Shown piece by piece: positions 36,801 through 45,839 of a stretch of 64,000 bases of DNA. Positions within the stretch are counted from its first letter, which is position 1, and every line of letters starts with the position of its first letter. Position numbers and translations under genes: made by a program. Below the pieces are notes generated by a model. That model was not told the origin of the DNA. It saw only the letters and a list, made by a program, of their open reading frames with translations, and did not search any database. Origin of the DNA: Emydura subglobosa (Eukaryota; Chordata; Testudines; Chelidae); the NCBI GenBank assembly GCA_007922225.1, contig ML680038.1, forward strand, positions 459,562-523,561, read 5' to 3'.

Positions 36801-39800
36801 TGAGATTACAAATTCAGATGACAAAGGTAATAGCACTGATGTAATATACTTAGACTTCTTTAAGTCATTTGACTTGGTACTGTACAACATCCTGATTAAA
36901 AACTAGACTGATATAAAAACATAACATACATTAAATGAATTAAAAGCTGGCTAAATGAGTCTCAAAATGTAATTGTAAACTGGGAATCACTGATTGGGGA
37001 TGTTTCCAGTGGGGTCCTGCATGTTGGCCCTACACTATTTAACATTTTTACCAATGACTTGGAAGAAAACAGAACTACTGAAAGTTTGTAGATGACACAA
37101 AAGTTGGGAGAGAGTGTTTAAAAAAAAGAGGACGGATCGCTAATGGTAAGATGGATACCAGATCTCTCAGTCATTAACCAACCAATATGCATTTTAATAC
37201 AGCTAAATGTATATATCTAGGAAAAAGAATATAGGCCATACTTACAACGAGGGACTCTATCCTGGGAAGCAGTGATTCTGAAGATTTGGGTGGGGAATGG
37301 TGGATAGTCAGCTTAACATGAGCTCCCAGTGCTATGCAGTGGCTAAAAGTGCTAATGTATTCCTTGGATGTATAAATGGGAGTAGTGCACAGGTGTAAGG
37401 CAGTTTATTACCTATGTATTTGGCACTGGTGTGATCTCTGCTGGAATACTGTGTCCATTTCTGGTGATCACAATTCAAGATGATGTTGATAATTTGGAGA
37501 GGGTTCAAAGAAGAGCCATGAGAATGATTAAAAGATTAGAAAACCTGCCTTATATAGAGACTCCAGGAGCTCAAACTATTTAGCTAAACAAAGAAGTTAG
37601 AGATATTTGCTCTGTCTATAAGTACCTATATGGAGAACAAATATTTGATAATGGGCTCTAAAATCTAGGAGGAGAAGGTATAACACAATCTAATGGCTGG
37701 AAGTTGAAGCTAGACAAATTCAGCCTGGAAATAAGGCATACATTTTGAACAGTGGAACTAACCAATCAATGAAACAATTACCAAGGGTCATGGTGGATTC
37801 TCCATCACTGGCAATTTTTAAATCAAGATTGGATTTTTTTATTTTTAAGTGCTGTTCTAGAAATTATTTTGGGGAACTTCTATGGCCTGTGTTACACAGA
37901 AGGTCAGAGGAAAGGATCACAGTGGTCTCTTCTGGCCTTGAAATCTATGAAAAAAACTACGCAACAGGGCAAAAATGAAGAACTAGCAACATATATATAA
38001 AACTGGTTTAAATTAAAGAATGAGCATAAATTGATTTTTATCCACCCTGATTTACAGTCTTTATTAAAGTGTTCTAGAGCTGCAGAGGGGAATATTGGTG
38101 GGGGACTTTTAACCCTGAATATGGCATGAAAAGATGCCTTACAATGACAGTTTAAGGAGCTCAATCTATTTTTATCAAAGAGAAAGTTAAGGAGCAATTT
38201 GATAGTCACAGATTATATCTGATAAGGCTCTTTATTCTAGCAGATCAAGGCACAACAAGATCCAAAGGTTGGAAGCTGAAGTGAAAAAAAATTCAAGGTG
38301 AAAAAATATGTCCCTTAACAGTGAACGTAATTAACCAGTGAAACATTGCCAGATGTGGTAAACTCTTCATCGCTTGACAGTTTAAGATCAAGATATGCGT
38401 TAGTTCAACCATAAATTATTGTCCTTAATGCAAAGTTACTGAACAAAAGTTAAATGGTGTGTTATGCAGGTATTAAGACTGCACTACCAACCACAGCGAA
38501 ATCTGGCCTTAAAAATCTGAGCCATGGATGAGAGTATGAGATTAGGATGTTTGGTTTTCACCCAGTCTCAGTTTAAATTCATTCTCATTTGCATAGTACA
38601 GAATAGCAAGGGACTGGACCTGCTGATCCAGGAAGTCCTTTCCAGTCCTTTGTTCACCTAAATTAAAAGGTGGAGAGGTTTGTGATGGTCCTAGCCAGCC
38701 CCGGGGCTTCTCCCCTGCCTGTTCCCTGCTGGGAGCCAGGGGTGGCTTCCCTGTTCCCCGTTCCCAGGTGGAAGCAGCCTGCAGCTTTTTGCCCCGCTCG
38801 CACCTAGGAGCCATATCAGTGGGAGGAGCATTTGAACACGTGCACCTCCATTGTTTTGTTGACAAAACGGAAGTGTCTCAATTGTTTAATGAGAGTTTCT
38901 CTGAAACTCCTAATTTTACAAATAGTCTTTTTGAGATTGAGCACCCAGTATTCCACACAATATTCTAGATGAGGCCACACCATTGATTTATAGAATGCAT
39001 TATAATAGCCAACTTCTTTACCATCTCATTCCTTACACATTTTAACACCTTTGCTTTTTTTGACTGCAGCTGCACATTGGTGACCAGTCTATGACAACAC
39101 TCAGGTCCCCTTCTTGAGTAGATGCAATTTAGAATTTAGCAAAATTCAAAAAGGGATTGGATATTTATACGGAGACCAAGAATATCTAGAGCAGTGATAC
39201 TCACACTGAGGCTCATGGGCCACAAGAGCAGCTCCTTCATGCATTTTCTGCATTTCTTTGCAGTACATATTAACCAATCTAAGTTACTAACCAATCAGGA
39301 GGCTCTTTACTATGTTCTTAACCAATTGTTGTTGATAAAATAATACTTGGTCAGTCATTTTATTGAGAATTATTTATTTTTTATTATATTAAAATATATA
39401 TATATATATTATATATATAAATAAATAAACAAACTAAATATTTCCCATCACATTGTTTAAATAGAAATATAGTAAATGAAACAATGAATTTACAGGACTG
39501 TGGCTCTTTTGGTAATGTTACTCGCTAATTTGGCTCCGGAATCACTGAGGTCTGAGTGTCACTGATCTAGCGTTAGAATTGCCAATGCTAAGATATTTTG
39601 GAAGGGATAGTAAACCTCATGCTTCAGACCCATCTATTCAAAATTAGAATGACCCTTATCTGCTTCAGCTGGGTTCTTATCCTTCCTCTGAAGCACCTGG
39701 TACTGACCACTATTCTATTTTATACAGGTTCTTATACTACATTAATCACCCCAGTATCGGAGCAATCAGAGATAGGATATTGGACTAGACTGACCTCAGG

Positions 39801-42800
39801 TCTGATCCAGCATACCACCACCTATGTGCTTGTGTAGCTGGATCAATACCAGCCAAGACTATTTTTAGACTAGCGACTCTTTTGGTTCAAGCTTCGTTAG
39901 TAGGCTAGGTGTTCAAATAGTCAATTGGTCAAAAACTGGTCTTACAAAAGAGATAGCACTAATCTTTTGTAGCTAGTTAAACTGGGTACTTGCTTGGTTC
40001 TTGTCTATTACTTAAATAAAAAAAGAAAAATATAAGGTGGGTGAGGCAATATCTTTTACTAGACTAACTTCTGTTCGTGAGAGATAAGCTTTCAAGCCAC
40101 AGAGAGCTCTTCTTCAGGTCTGGAAAGGTACTCCTAATATCTCTTATTGAACCTTGCATTTAGCTGTGATATTACCTTACCCACCATGTGTCTCTAATAC
40201 CTAGGGACCAGAACAGCTACAACTACACTGCACACATAAAATTATATTATAATTCTGTTACAGGAATAAGCATGCTTATGAAGCAAGTCACTTAGGATGC
40301 TTTGTTTTGTTTAATAAAATCTGGTTCTCTCTCATCCGGATTTTTTTTTTTAAAAAAGAAAAACATGGGTTTAAAGCTGGGAGAAAGTCCTACTTGGATC
40401 AATACCTCTTTGTTGTTTGCATCCTGCTTAGGGACTGAGTCTCTTTATTTCATGAAAATATTCCCTGATGAAACTAGGCAAACCCTTTGTTTGCCTTTAA
40501 CTTTAACAAACCAGGAAGTTTTCCTTCCTGCTTTTTTTTTTTTTTAAATTGAAGATTCCATATGAATACACAGCAATGTGCAATTTTCAGGCTATTTGAG
40601 GATTTTCATTCCACTGATTGAAGGCACAAGCCTACATTTTCCCAAACTTATTTTGACAAACTTATTCTTAAAAAAATAAGTTATGTTATATAATAAGGAA
40701 GTTGAATATCTGCTTCTGGGAGCTAGCCTGCTATTAAACAACTCCTGATAATGCTGCCACTGGCAGGTCACGAAGTAGCACTCTTAAAATACTGCTTCCT
40801 GACTGATGAGCCATCTCTTACCACAAAGGGGTTGCCATTGTTAGGCCATGCCTACGCTACAGAGCTTACAGCAGCAGAGCTGTACCCATGCAGGCATGCT
40901 GTTGTAAGATTGCTCCTGCAGCCACTCTATGAAAACGAGAGAGCGCTCCGCTATCAGCGTGATAAAACCATCTCCATGAGAAGCAGTAGCTATGTTGGCG
41001 GGAGAAGCGCTGTCCACGCCAGTGCTTCTTTCAATATAATTTATGTTGCTATGGGGTGTGTTTTTCACAGCCCTTGAGCAACACAAGTTATACTTACAAA
41101 AGTGGTAGTATAGACAAGCCCTAAGTGGGAGGCATGAAAGCCCAGACATACAGCAAGTAGTCATTCCTTATCCCAGCTCTTAGTACAGCACTGTCTCACA
41201 GACTGCACTTAAACAAATTTTCAACCTAGAGGAGCGAAAGGTACATAAATGCTAAATGTCTTCTTCCCCTCCCTAATAAATTGATGCTTGTATGCAACTG
41301 ATCCCCCTTTCCTCGCCAGTCAGCCTCTCCTCTGACCAGGAGCTTCCCTTCTCCAATGCAACACCTCAGGCCTGGTCTACAGTTTTTATACTTATGCATT
41401 TATTTTGGTTAGGGGTGTGAAATTACAACTGTAATTATACTGGTGCAACCCCTACAAGTATAAATGTGCTTTTTATCCTGGCATAACTGCACCCACATTA
41501 AGGGATTGCAGTGGTATAGTATAAGCAGTACAACTTATGTTTAGACAAGTCACACTCCAGAGAACGGATGCCTTGCTTCGCAGCTGTTGTGGTAGGAGTG
41601 GGGCACAGTTCTGTAAATATATGACGTAACAAAGTACAGATAAGAGTTTAAATGCAGGATGTGGCAATTAAATATAGTTGTGTTACACAAAGTCATCTCT
41701 CTCAACCAAACCTATTATAGCAGCAGCCACCACTGGTAGGAGTTGTATTAACCTGGAAAGAAACTCACTTTTACAGACAGCATCAAAACAGAAAGTCCTA
41801 AATAAAGCTGGGAGTGTAATGGGAACCCAATTCAATTCAAAAAAGAGCTTATCCTTTGATTTTCATCTTTTCATGTTGTATTAGATCATAAACCCTTTGA
41901 GACAGGGACTGTGTGCTGGTACCATGAATAATACAGAGGGCCCCAGTCCTGACTGTGATCTTTAGGTGCTAGAGAAACCATAAGTTATCCTTACTAAGCA
42001 GTAACATCCGCTGAAAGGACCCTTGTTTTCAGTGAAAAAGGTATACACAGTAAATGAAGTGCTCCTGGAACTCTGCTGCACACAATTCTATTGCAAGAGT
42101 TTCTGTTTACTCAGTTTGCACTGAGAAAAATCAGCAATTTGTATTGCAGGGATCAAATCCACACAATACTGTACAATCGTTAGTTGTATCCTTCAGGGCT
42201 GGCCAGAGTCTGGGGTTTGTGGGAGGCCATCATAGACTGTTGTACCAGGAATTTTTTACACTGTTGCCACACTGGAAGAGACCGAGCGAGAAATTAACCG
42301 CCAGTCCTACCTACTACAGATAAGACTCCTCCTCTACCCGGCCAGGTTCTCCCCACCTCCTCAGCCCCTTCAGCTACCAAGAAATTATCTAGTCCATAAG
42401 CCTGCCAGTGAAGAATTATTTTGTATTGTTCGATCTAGAAACAAAAGTCTCATTGCACTAGGTGCTGTAAAAACACTGAGACCAAATTCCTCAAGGCAGG
42501 ATCTAAGTAGACAAGAGAAAATGAGCAGCAGGGGAAACGGACAGAGTTGAAGCGATGTGCTCAAAGTCACACAGCACTCAGTGCCAGCGCCGGAAACAGA
42601 ACCCAGCTCTTCCACATACCAGCACAGCAATCTCAGGGTTGGTCTACACTGGTGGCAGTTGTTGACGTACTTATGTTGCCATACCCCAGCGTCTTCATGG
42701 CACTGTGTTGATAGGAGACACCCTCCCGTCAACGCAGCCCTTCTCCTTTCAGGGAGGTAGATTGAGTGCACCAGAGAGCGCTCTCTGATAGAATGAGTGG

Positions 42801-45800
42801 GTCTACACAGACCCGCTCAACCAATGCTGCTGCTGCATCGATCCCTGCAGCCCCAGCAGTGTAGATCTACCTAAGCCACTAAATCAGACTGCTTGGAGTT
42901 TTGTCCCATCTTAGATTTTTCTAGAGCTAGGCTTTCCACCTCCACAAATATTACTCCACATTCTTTTACCTCTCATCTGTCAAGAGATTTTTTTTACGAT
43001 ATCCTCAATTTTTAAAACCAGTCATCCCATTACTTTGTTATGCCCCCTCATTCTATTCTAAAAGCATAGCTGTCCCCTTTCTGGTGGCTCTTCATTGTCA
43101 GAAGGATTGAGTCTGCCATATCCTTTAGAACCTACTTCTTTTGCTCCGGCAACAGAAGCTCATGTGTTTTAGACCCACAGATCTCAGGGGTGTAATCACC
43201 ACCAGCAACCCATCCCTAATTCCTCTCCTTAAGTCAATACCCACTAGACCCTTATTTTTTGTTGCTCCACTCTAAGCTTCCTTCAGCTTACCTATAGTGA
43301 GGTGTGCAGAGCTGAATGAGAACTCTCAGTTGCATAAAGGAACTACTCCTCATTGCTCTCTGATGAGAGATTGCACACAAGCTAAAGAGTTATACTGGCC
43401 TTTATTGCATTACAATATTGAAAACCCATGTCTCGTTTGCAGGGCAACATTCCTGTGTCTTTTTCAACATTACTGTTTCACAGTCTTCTCTCTCCCCAGT
43501 GAATGTCCCCACAGATGTATTATCTGGCATTCTTCCAAGTTGCATTCAGTTTTCGGTCTCACTAAGTCCCCTTAATATTTCAGTTCACAGTTCTTCCCCA
43601 TTTTATTACTTGCAAACTTGTGTTTATTACATTCTGCTACAGTGAGCATCTTTACAAATTGAACCTTGTTGAACACCTTCCCTTCCACATATTACTTCTA
43701 TTGTTAGGTTGTTTTCCAACACTTTCCAATCCAAGTGATAACGCTCTCACTGAAACCATTCATTTAGATTTGCTTTTGACTATGAAGACACTCAAGTGAT
43801 TCAACAGAGATTAGTATTTCTTCATCCACTAGCTTTGTAATTGTATCTAAAAAAGCAATCAACTTTGTCGGTATAATCTGTTCTTTATAAAGAACCGTTG
43901 CTTATTGCTACTGACCCTGTTATCCTTTATAGATGTTCAGAGGCATTCCTAGAAGCCAAGGACATTTTTTAGACAAAATGCTGGAGAAGATATGGTGTGT
44001 ACAAGAAGAAAAGGTAACGTTCAGGATACAATGTATGTTAGAGTCATTTGTTTAGTGGATTCACACATGATGCAATAAATATTAAACTGACTGAATTTCT
44101 AGAAGTTGATCCCTACATAGACACTTCCTTCTGTCTAGAACTCAATCAGCAGGTAATACCTTGAACCTGAAAAGGGATGTATATACCAACTTCAATCATC
44201 AAAATTATAATCTTTACAGCAACCCCACAAGGTAAACAACAGCTTTCACTTTGTCTCCAGAAAGCCAAAGAAAAACATACCTCATACACTGGTGCAAAGT
44301 CCATCACAGTTTGCACAGCAGTAACATACAGTGGCTGCCACCAGAAAAAAAGATTCACTCAAAAATAGTGGTACACTTAGACAAAAATTGAGGCATAAAT
44401 TTAAATGCCTCTGCTAAAGTGGAAGTGCAATCCTAGGCTCCCTCCCCTCACCCACCCTGCACAGTGTATTCCTTTTGGCCCAGCCTGGATTTGGTTAGGA
44501 CTACATCAGTTTAATTTGTTTGTGTTTCTTGCTGAGGAAGTCCTTTGCCATAGGAGCAATACAGGCACGGAGAGGAACATTCAACAGGAATGTGAAAGTA
44601 AAAGGCCACAACTGTGCTTTGCAGAATCACTAAATTCTTCTCTAGACTGCAGGTTTTACTAGAGTCCAGGGAAGTGGGCAGATAACTCAGAAGTTGGACA
44701 ACCAAAGGAGCAGGGAGTACACCCGGCTGAGAAAAGGGAGTGCAAGCAAATGTACCAGAGAAGGCTGCTCTTTGATTGTCAGAACCCACATATAGTTTCT
44801 ATCATCTTTCTCCCATCCTAATTTTGGGGAGAGCTATTATATATGAAAGTATCACCCGTTAGCGTCATGGGAGTGGATAGGGGAAAGCTGCTTTCTGAGG
44901 AAGTAGAGGGTTTTGGTTTTTTTAATAAAGAGTTTTCTTTATTTGGGAGTTTGTATTAAAGAGAGAGTTCACCAGCTAATTAAGCATTTATGTTTTCCAT
45001 GTCTTATGTAAGATATTGTATAGGAACCAAACAGAATGTTATACAGACATCTTACAAATTCTCGGTGATGCAGAAGTCCTGGCGGGTATTACCAGAATTA
45101 TTGATTTATAGCATCGCTAGTCATGGCCTTGATCTACACAAATTGACTTGACAGAATACAAGCCAAGTCAGTGTACTATAACCAATACAGTTCATTGTTG
45201 AAGAGTCATAGTTTTAAACACTTCCCACAAGACCATGGACTATTAGCAGTCCCAGTTTTCAAACATTCAGAGAAGAGCTGACAATAACCCGTAAGTGAAA
45301 TGCAGCTACTGTTGCTGTTGAAATGCATCAAGCTTTTCATAAAATTATGGTCTAGTTTCCTTCAATATTTCAGAAAAGTAATATGAATTATTACTGCTGT
45401 GCAATTGTTTGAACCAATTCAAAAAAATTTTTAATCACTTCACCTTTCAATTTCCAACTCTGCTGTCATATCCCCTTAAGAAAACCCCATAAATGTATTG
45501 ATGAATCTCCATCACGGTATTAGAAATGCATAATGCATTCATGAAATTAAACTCCTGATTGGCAAAGTACTTAGATTGGAATTTCTACTGATTTTAATTT
45601 TCTCCTCTCCCTCAAAAATTCTTTCCTGAAAAAGGAAGTTAAGCAACAATACATACGGATATTCACACAAGGCAATTCATCTTGATAGGACTAGAAACCA
45701 ATATGTAGTTTAGCTGAGCTAAACTCTTAGGAACCATATCAATTATGCTGGCAGTACAAGTTCTAGGATGTCACTTACCATATTTGTAGCTTAATCTTCT

Positions 45801-45839
45801 TTCCTTGTAATTCTACTGTTTTGATCTTGAAGTCTATCC
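27779..45839 (-). CDS. RAB10: RAB10 small GTPase, exons 2-6 (exon 1 outside window)
   Basis: Rab-family GTPase of the RAB8/10/13 group. Known roles of the family member are exocytic and recycling traffic, including GLUT4 vesicle delivery, ER dynamics and ciliogenesis, and it is a LRRK2 substrate. Five exons on the minus strand (27779-27862, 29020-29121, 29805-29894, 35007-35145, 45779-45839) have GT-AG borders and join in one frame to give residues 43-200 of a 200-residue protein. Visible motifs are the G3 box WDTAGQ (residues 63-68), G4 NKCD (122-125), G5 TSAK (151-154), Thr73 in the switch II run [11 protein letters not shown], and the C-terminal CC that receives geranylgeranyl groups. The tail [12 protein letters not shown] separates it from RAB8A/B and RAB13. 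The first 42 residues (P-loop, switch I Thr) are not found up to 64000, so intron 1 exceeds 18 kb. No stop or frameshift is seen, so the gene looks functional. Compared with the human protein as remembered, changes are conservative (Ala94, Glu127, Ala135). Confidence 0.96.
27863..29019 (-). other. RAB10: RAB10 intron 5
   Basis: A 1157-base intron with GTAAGT at its 5' end and GCAG at its 3' end. A faint MIR-like piece may lie near 28810-28900. Otherwise nothing is recognised. Confidence 0.85.
29020..29121 (-). CDS. RAB10: RAB10 exon 5 (residues 140-173)
   Basis: This exon has 34 codons, phase 0 at both ends. It is preceded by a TTTAG acceptor and followed by a GTAAGT donor. It encodes [20 protein letters not shown] and then [14 protein letters not shown]. 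It carries the G5 motif (ETSAK, residues 150-154), which contacts the guanine base, and the last helix of the GTPase fold. Confidence 0.96.
29122..29804 (-). other. RAB10: RAB10 intron 4
   Basis: A 683-base intron, GTGAGT to TTTAG, without recognisable repeats. Confidence 0.85.
29805..29894 (-). CDS. RAB10: RAB10 exon 4 (residues 110-139)
   Basis: This exon has 30 codons, phase 0 at both ends, with a TTTTAG acceptor and a GTGAGT donor. It starts [20 protein letters not shown] and carries the G4 motif NKCD (residues 122-125), which gives guanine specificity. Glu127 and Ala135 differ from the human residues as I remember them (Asp and Gly). Both are mild surface changes. Confidence 0.95.
30487..30719. 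mobile_element. Harbinger-type MITE, old copy
   Basis: It starts 'ggctatgtccacgctatgg' and ends 'ccactacagctctggcctaa'. The ends are partly reverse-complementary and match the family seen at 40841, 42635 and 36361. Confidence 0.5.
32480..34700 (+). mobile_element. PIF/Harbinger DNA transposon relic with transposase
   Basis: The core is a HARBI1-type transposase pseudogene (32860-33790). The following 34.0-34.7 kb has low coding content and resembles the non-transposase half of such elements. Terminal inverted repeats and the 3-bp target duplication were not found, so both ends are estimates. Confidence 0.65.
32860..33790 (+). pseudogene. HARBI1-like Harbinger transposase, inactivated
   Basis: A DDE nuclease of the PIF/Harbinger class read from three frames. 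Frame one (32856-33338) has [10 protein letters not shown] and [20 protein letters not shown], with the first catalytic Asp at 33189-33191. It continues [18 protein letters not shown] and INLGWPGKV. Frame two (from about 33325) has [20 protein letters not shown], then TTGDVEMP and [20 protein letters not shown]. The family has GDPAYP here, so the second catalytic Asp has become Asn (AAT, 33436-33438). Frame three has [12 protein letters not shown] with the catalytic Glu at 33542-33544, and later [20 protein letters not shown]. Two frameshifts plus the Asp-to-Asn change make it dead. Orientation is opposite to RAB10. Confidence 0.85.
35007..35145 (-). CDS. RAB10: RAB10 exon 3 (residues 64-109, plus last base of Trp63)
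   Basis: This 139-base exon opens with the third base of the Trp63 codon after a TTCACAG acceptor and ends with GAG before a GTGAGC donor. It encodes the G3 box DTAGQ with the catalytic Gln68, then switch II. The codon for Thr73, known as the LRRK2 phosphorylation site in RAB10, is at 35115-35117 (ACC on the minus strand). The exon ends SKWLRNIDE. Confidence 0.96.
36290..37965 (+). mobile_element. CR1/L3-like LINE, RT to 3' end, split by a MITE
   Basis: Plus-strand RT remnants include 'tcaatttgacatcaatccca' (LTSIP), 'gacttctttaagtcatttga' (DFFKSF), a decayed 'gtttgtagatgacacaaaag' (FVDDTK) near 37083, and the thumb 'agagggttcaaagaagagcc' (RVQRRA). The tail is 'ggaacttctatggcctgtg' and 'cttctggccttgaaatctat' (37875-37948). 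Multiple frameshifts. Confidence 0.85.
36361..36621. mobile_element. Harbinger-type MITE with TTA target duplication
   Basis: The left end GGGCTTGTCTTCACTTACC and the right end (reverse complement GGCTTACTATGTCTTCACTG) are inverted copies with a small gap. TTA flanks both sides (36361-36363 and 36619-36621), the 3-bp duplication typical of PIF/Harbinger. It interrupts a LINE that reads on continuously after it. Confidence 0.75.
38120..38650 (+). mobile_element. CR1/L3-like LINE 3' end
   Basis: 'ttaaggagctcaatctattt', 'caaaggttggaagctgaagt' and 'gtgaacgtaattaaccagtg' match the same 3' region as the LINE ending at 37965, and a CR1-type tail ('ggactggacctgctgatcc') follows near 38611. Confidence 0.7.
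38930..39130 (-). mobile_element. Old CR1-type LINE fragment
   Basis: The plus-sense text 'acaatattctagatgaggcc' and 'gcagctgcacattggtgacc' is the reverse complement of the CR1 thumb and 3' region. Both ends are truncated. Confidence 0.7.
39135..39835 (+). mobile_element. Old LINE 3' end, split by an hAT MITE
   Basis: 'ttcaaaaagggattggatat' (39148-39167) and 'gatattggactagactgacc' with 'ctcaggtctgatccagcata' (39775-39820) are adjacent parts of one LINE 3' end, now separated by the MITE at 39192-39564. Confidence 0.65.
39192..39564. mobile_element. hAT-type MITE with 8-bp target duplication
   Basis: The ends CAGTGATACTCACACTGAGG and CTGAGTGTCACTG are inverted copies. Flanks ATCTAGAG (39184-39191) and ATCTAGCG (39565-39572) match at 7 of 8 positions. 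The interior contains a long AT-rich part with (TA)n at about 39398-39420 and 'gtggctcttttggtaatgtt'. No transposase. Confidence 0.85.
40036..40230. mobile_element. Inverted-repeat interspersed element with conserved tail
   Basis: GGTGGGTGAGGCAATATC at 40036-40053 is mirrored by GATATTACCTTACCCACC (reverse complement GGTGGGTAAGGTAATATC) near 40168-40185. After the right end comes 'tctctaatacctagggacca', a tail I recognise from widespread reptile copies of this element. Its class is not clear to me. Confidence 0.55.
40841..41124. mobile_element. Harbinger-type MITE
   Basis: The ends TTAGGCCATGCCTACGCTAC and GTAGTATAGACAAGCCCTAA are inverted copies (about 14 of 20 positions match). The outermost TTA and TAA would fit a TWA target site with one change. 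No coding content. Confidence 0.65.
41367..41556. mobile_element. MITE of the same or a related family
   Basis: It starts 'caggcctggtctacag' and ends 'gtttagacaagtcaca'. The ends are roughly inverted. The interior has 'attaggggtgtgaaattaca'-like sequence also seen in the 20.4-20.9 kb copies. Confidence 0.5.
41880..41985. mobile_element. SINE/LINE2-type tail fragment
   Basis: 'aaaccctttgagacagggac' and 'gtgctagagaaacc' are typical of the old 3' tail shared by amniote L2/MIR-like elements. A second likely copy is near 54041-54125. Confidence 0.45.
42535..42632. mobile_element. MIR-like SINE
   Basis: 'gctcaaagtcacacagcact', 'cagtgccagcgccggaaac' and 'agaacccagctcttcc' are the conserved MIR core in direct orientation. 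A MITE abuts its right side. Confidence 0.7.
42635..42873. mobile_element. Harbinger-type MITE
   Basis: The ends AGGGTTGGTCTACACTGGTG and CAGCAGTGTAGATCTACCT are inverted copies. The interior includes 'gtctacacagacccgctc'. It is a family member of the copies at 36.4 and 40.8 kb. Confidence 0.65.
45779..45839 (-). CDS. RAB10: RAB10 exon 2 (residues 43-63, split codons at both ends)
   Basis: This 61-base exon follows a TTTGTAG acceptor and precedes a GTAAGT donor. It starts with two bases of Gly43, encodes [19 protein letters not shown], and ends with the first two bases of Trp63, which is completed in exon 3. It is too short to stand out as an open frame but the splice phases fit exactly. It corresponds to the interswitch beta strands that, with the switches, bind effectors and GEFs. 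Confidence 0.95.

Larger units (their letters stand above)
35146..45778 (-). other. RAB10: RAB10 intron 2, repeat-rich
   Basis: A 10633-base intron, GTAAGT to TTCACAG. It contains LINE pieces, hAT and Harbinger MITEs and MIR-like SINEs listed separately. Stretches 35146-36290, 39836-40030, 40190-40840 and 42880-45778 show no recognisable feature apart from AT-rich runs. Confidence 0.85.

Noticed and set aside
42535..42632. tRNA gene
   Set aside because: The sequence is a MIR-like SINE core; no intact cloverleaf or A/B box pair visible.
27779..45839. RAB8A, RAB8B or RAB13 as alternative identity
   Set aside because: The C-terminal tail and exon 4-5 sequence fit RAB10, not the longer or CAAX-type tails of those relatives.
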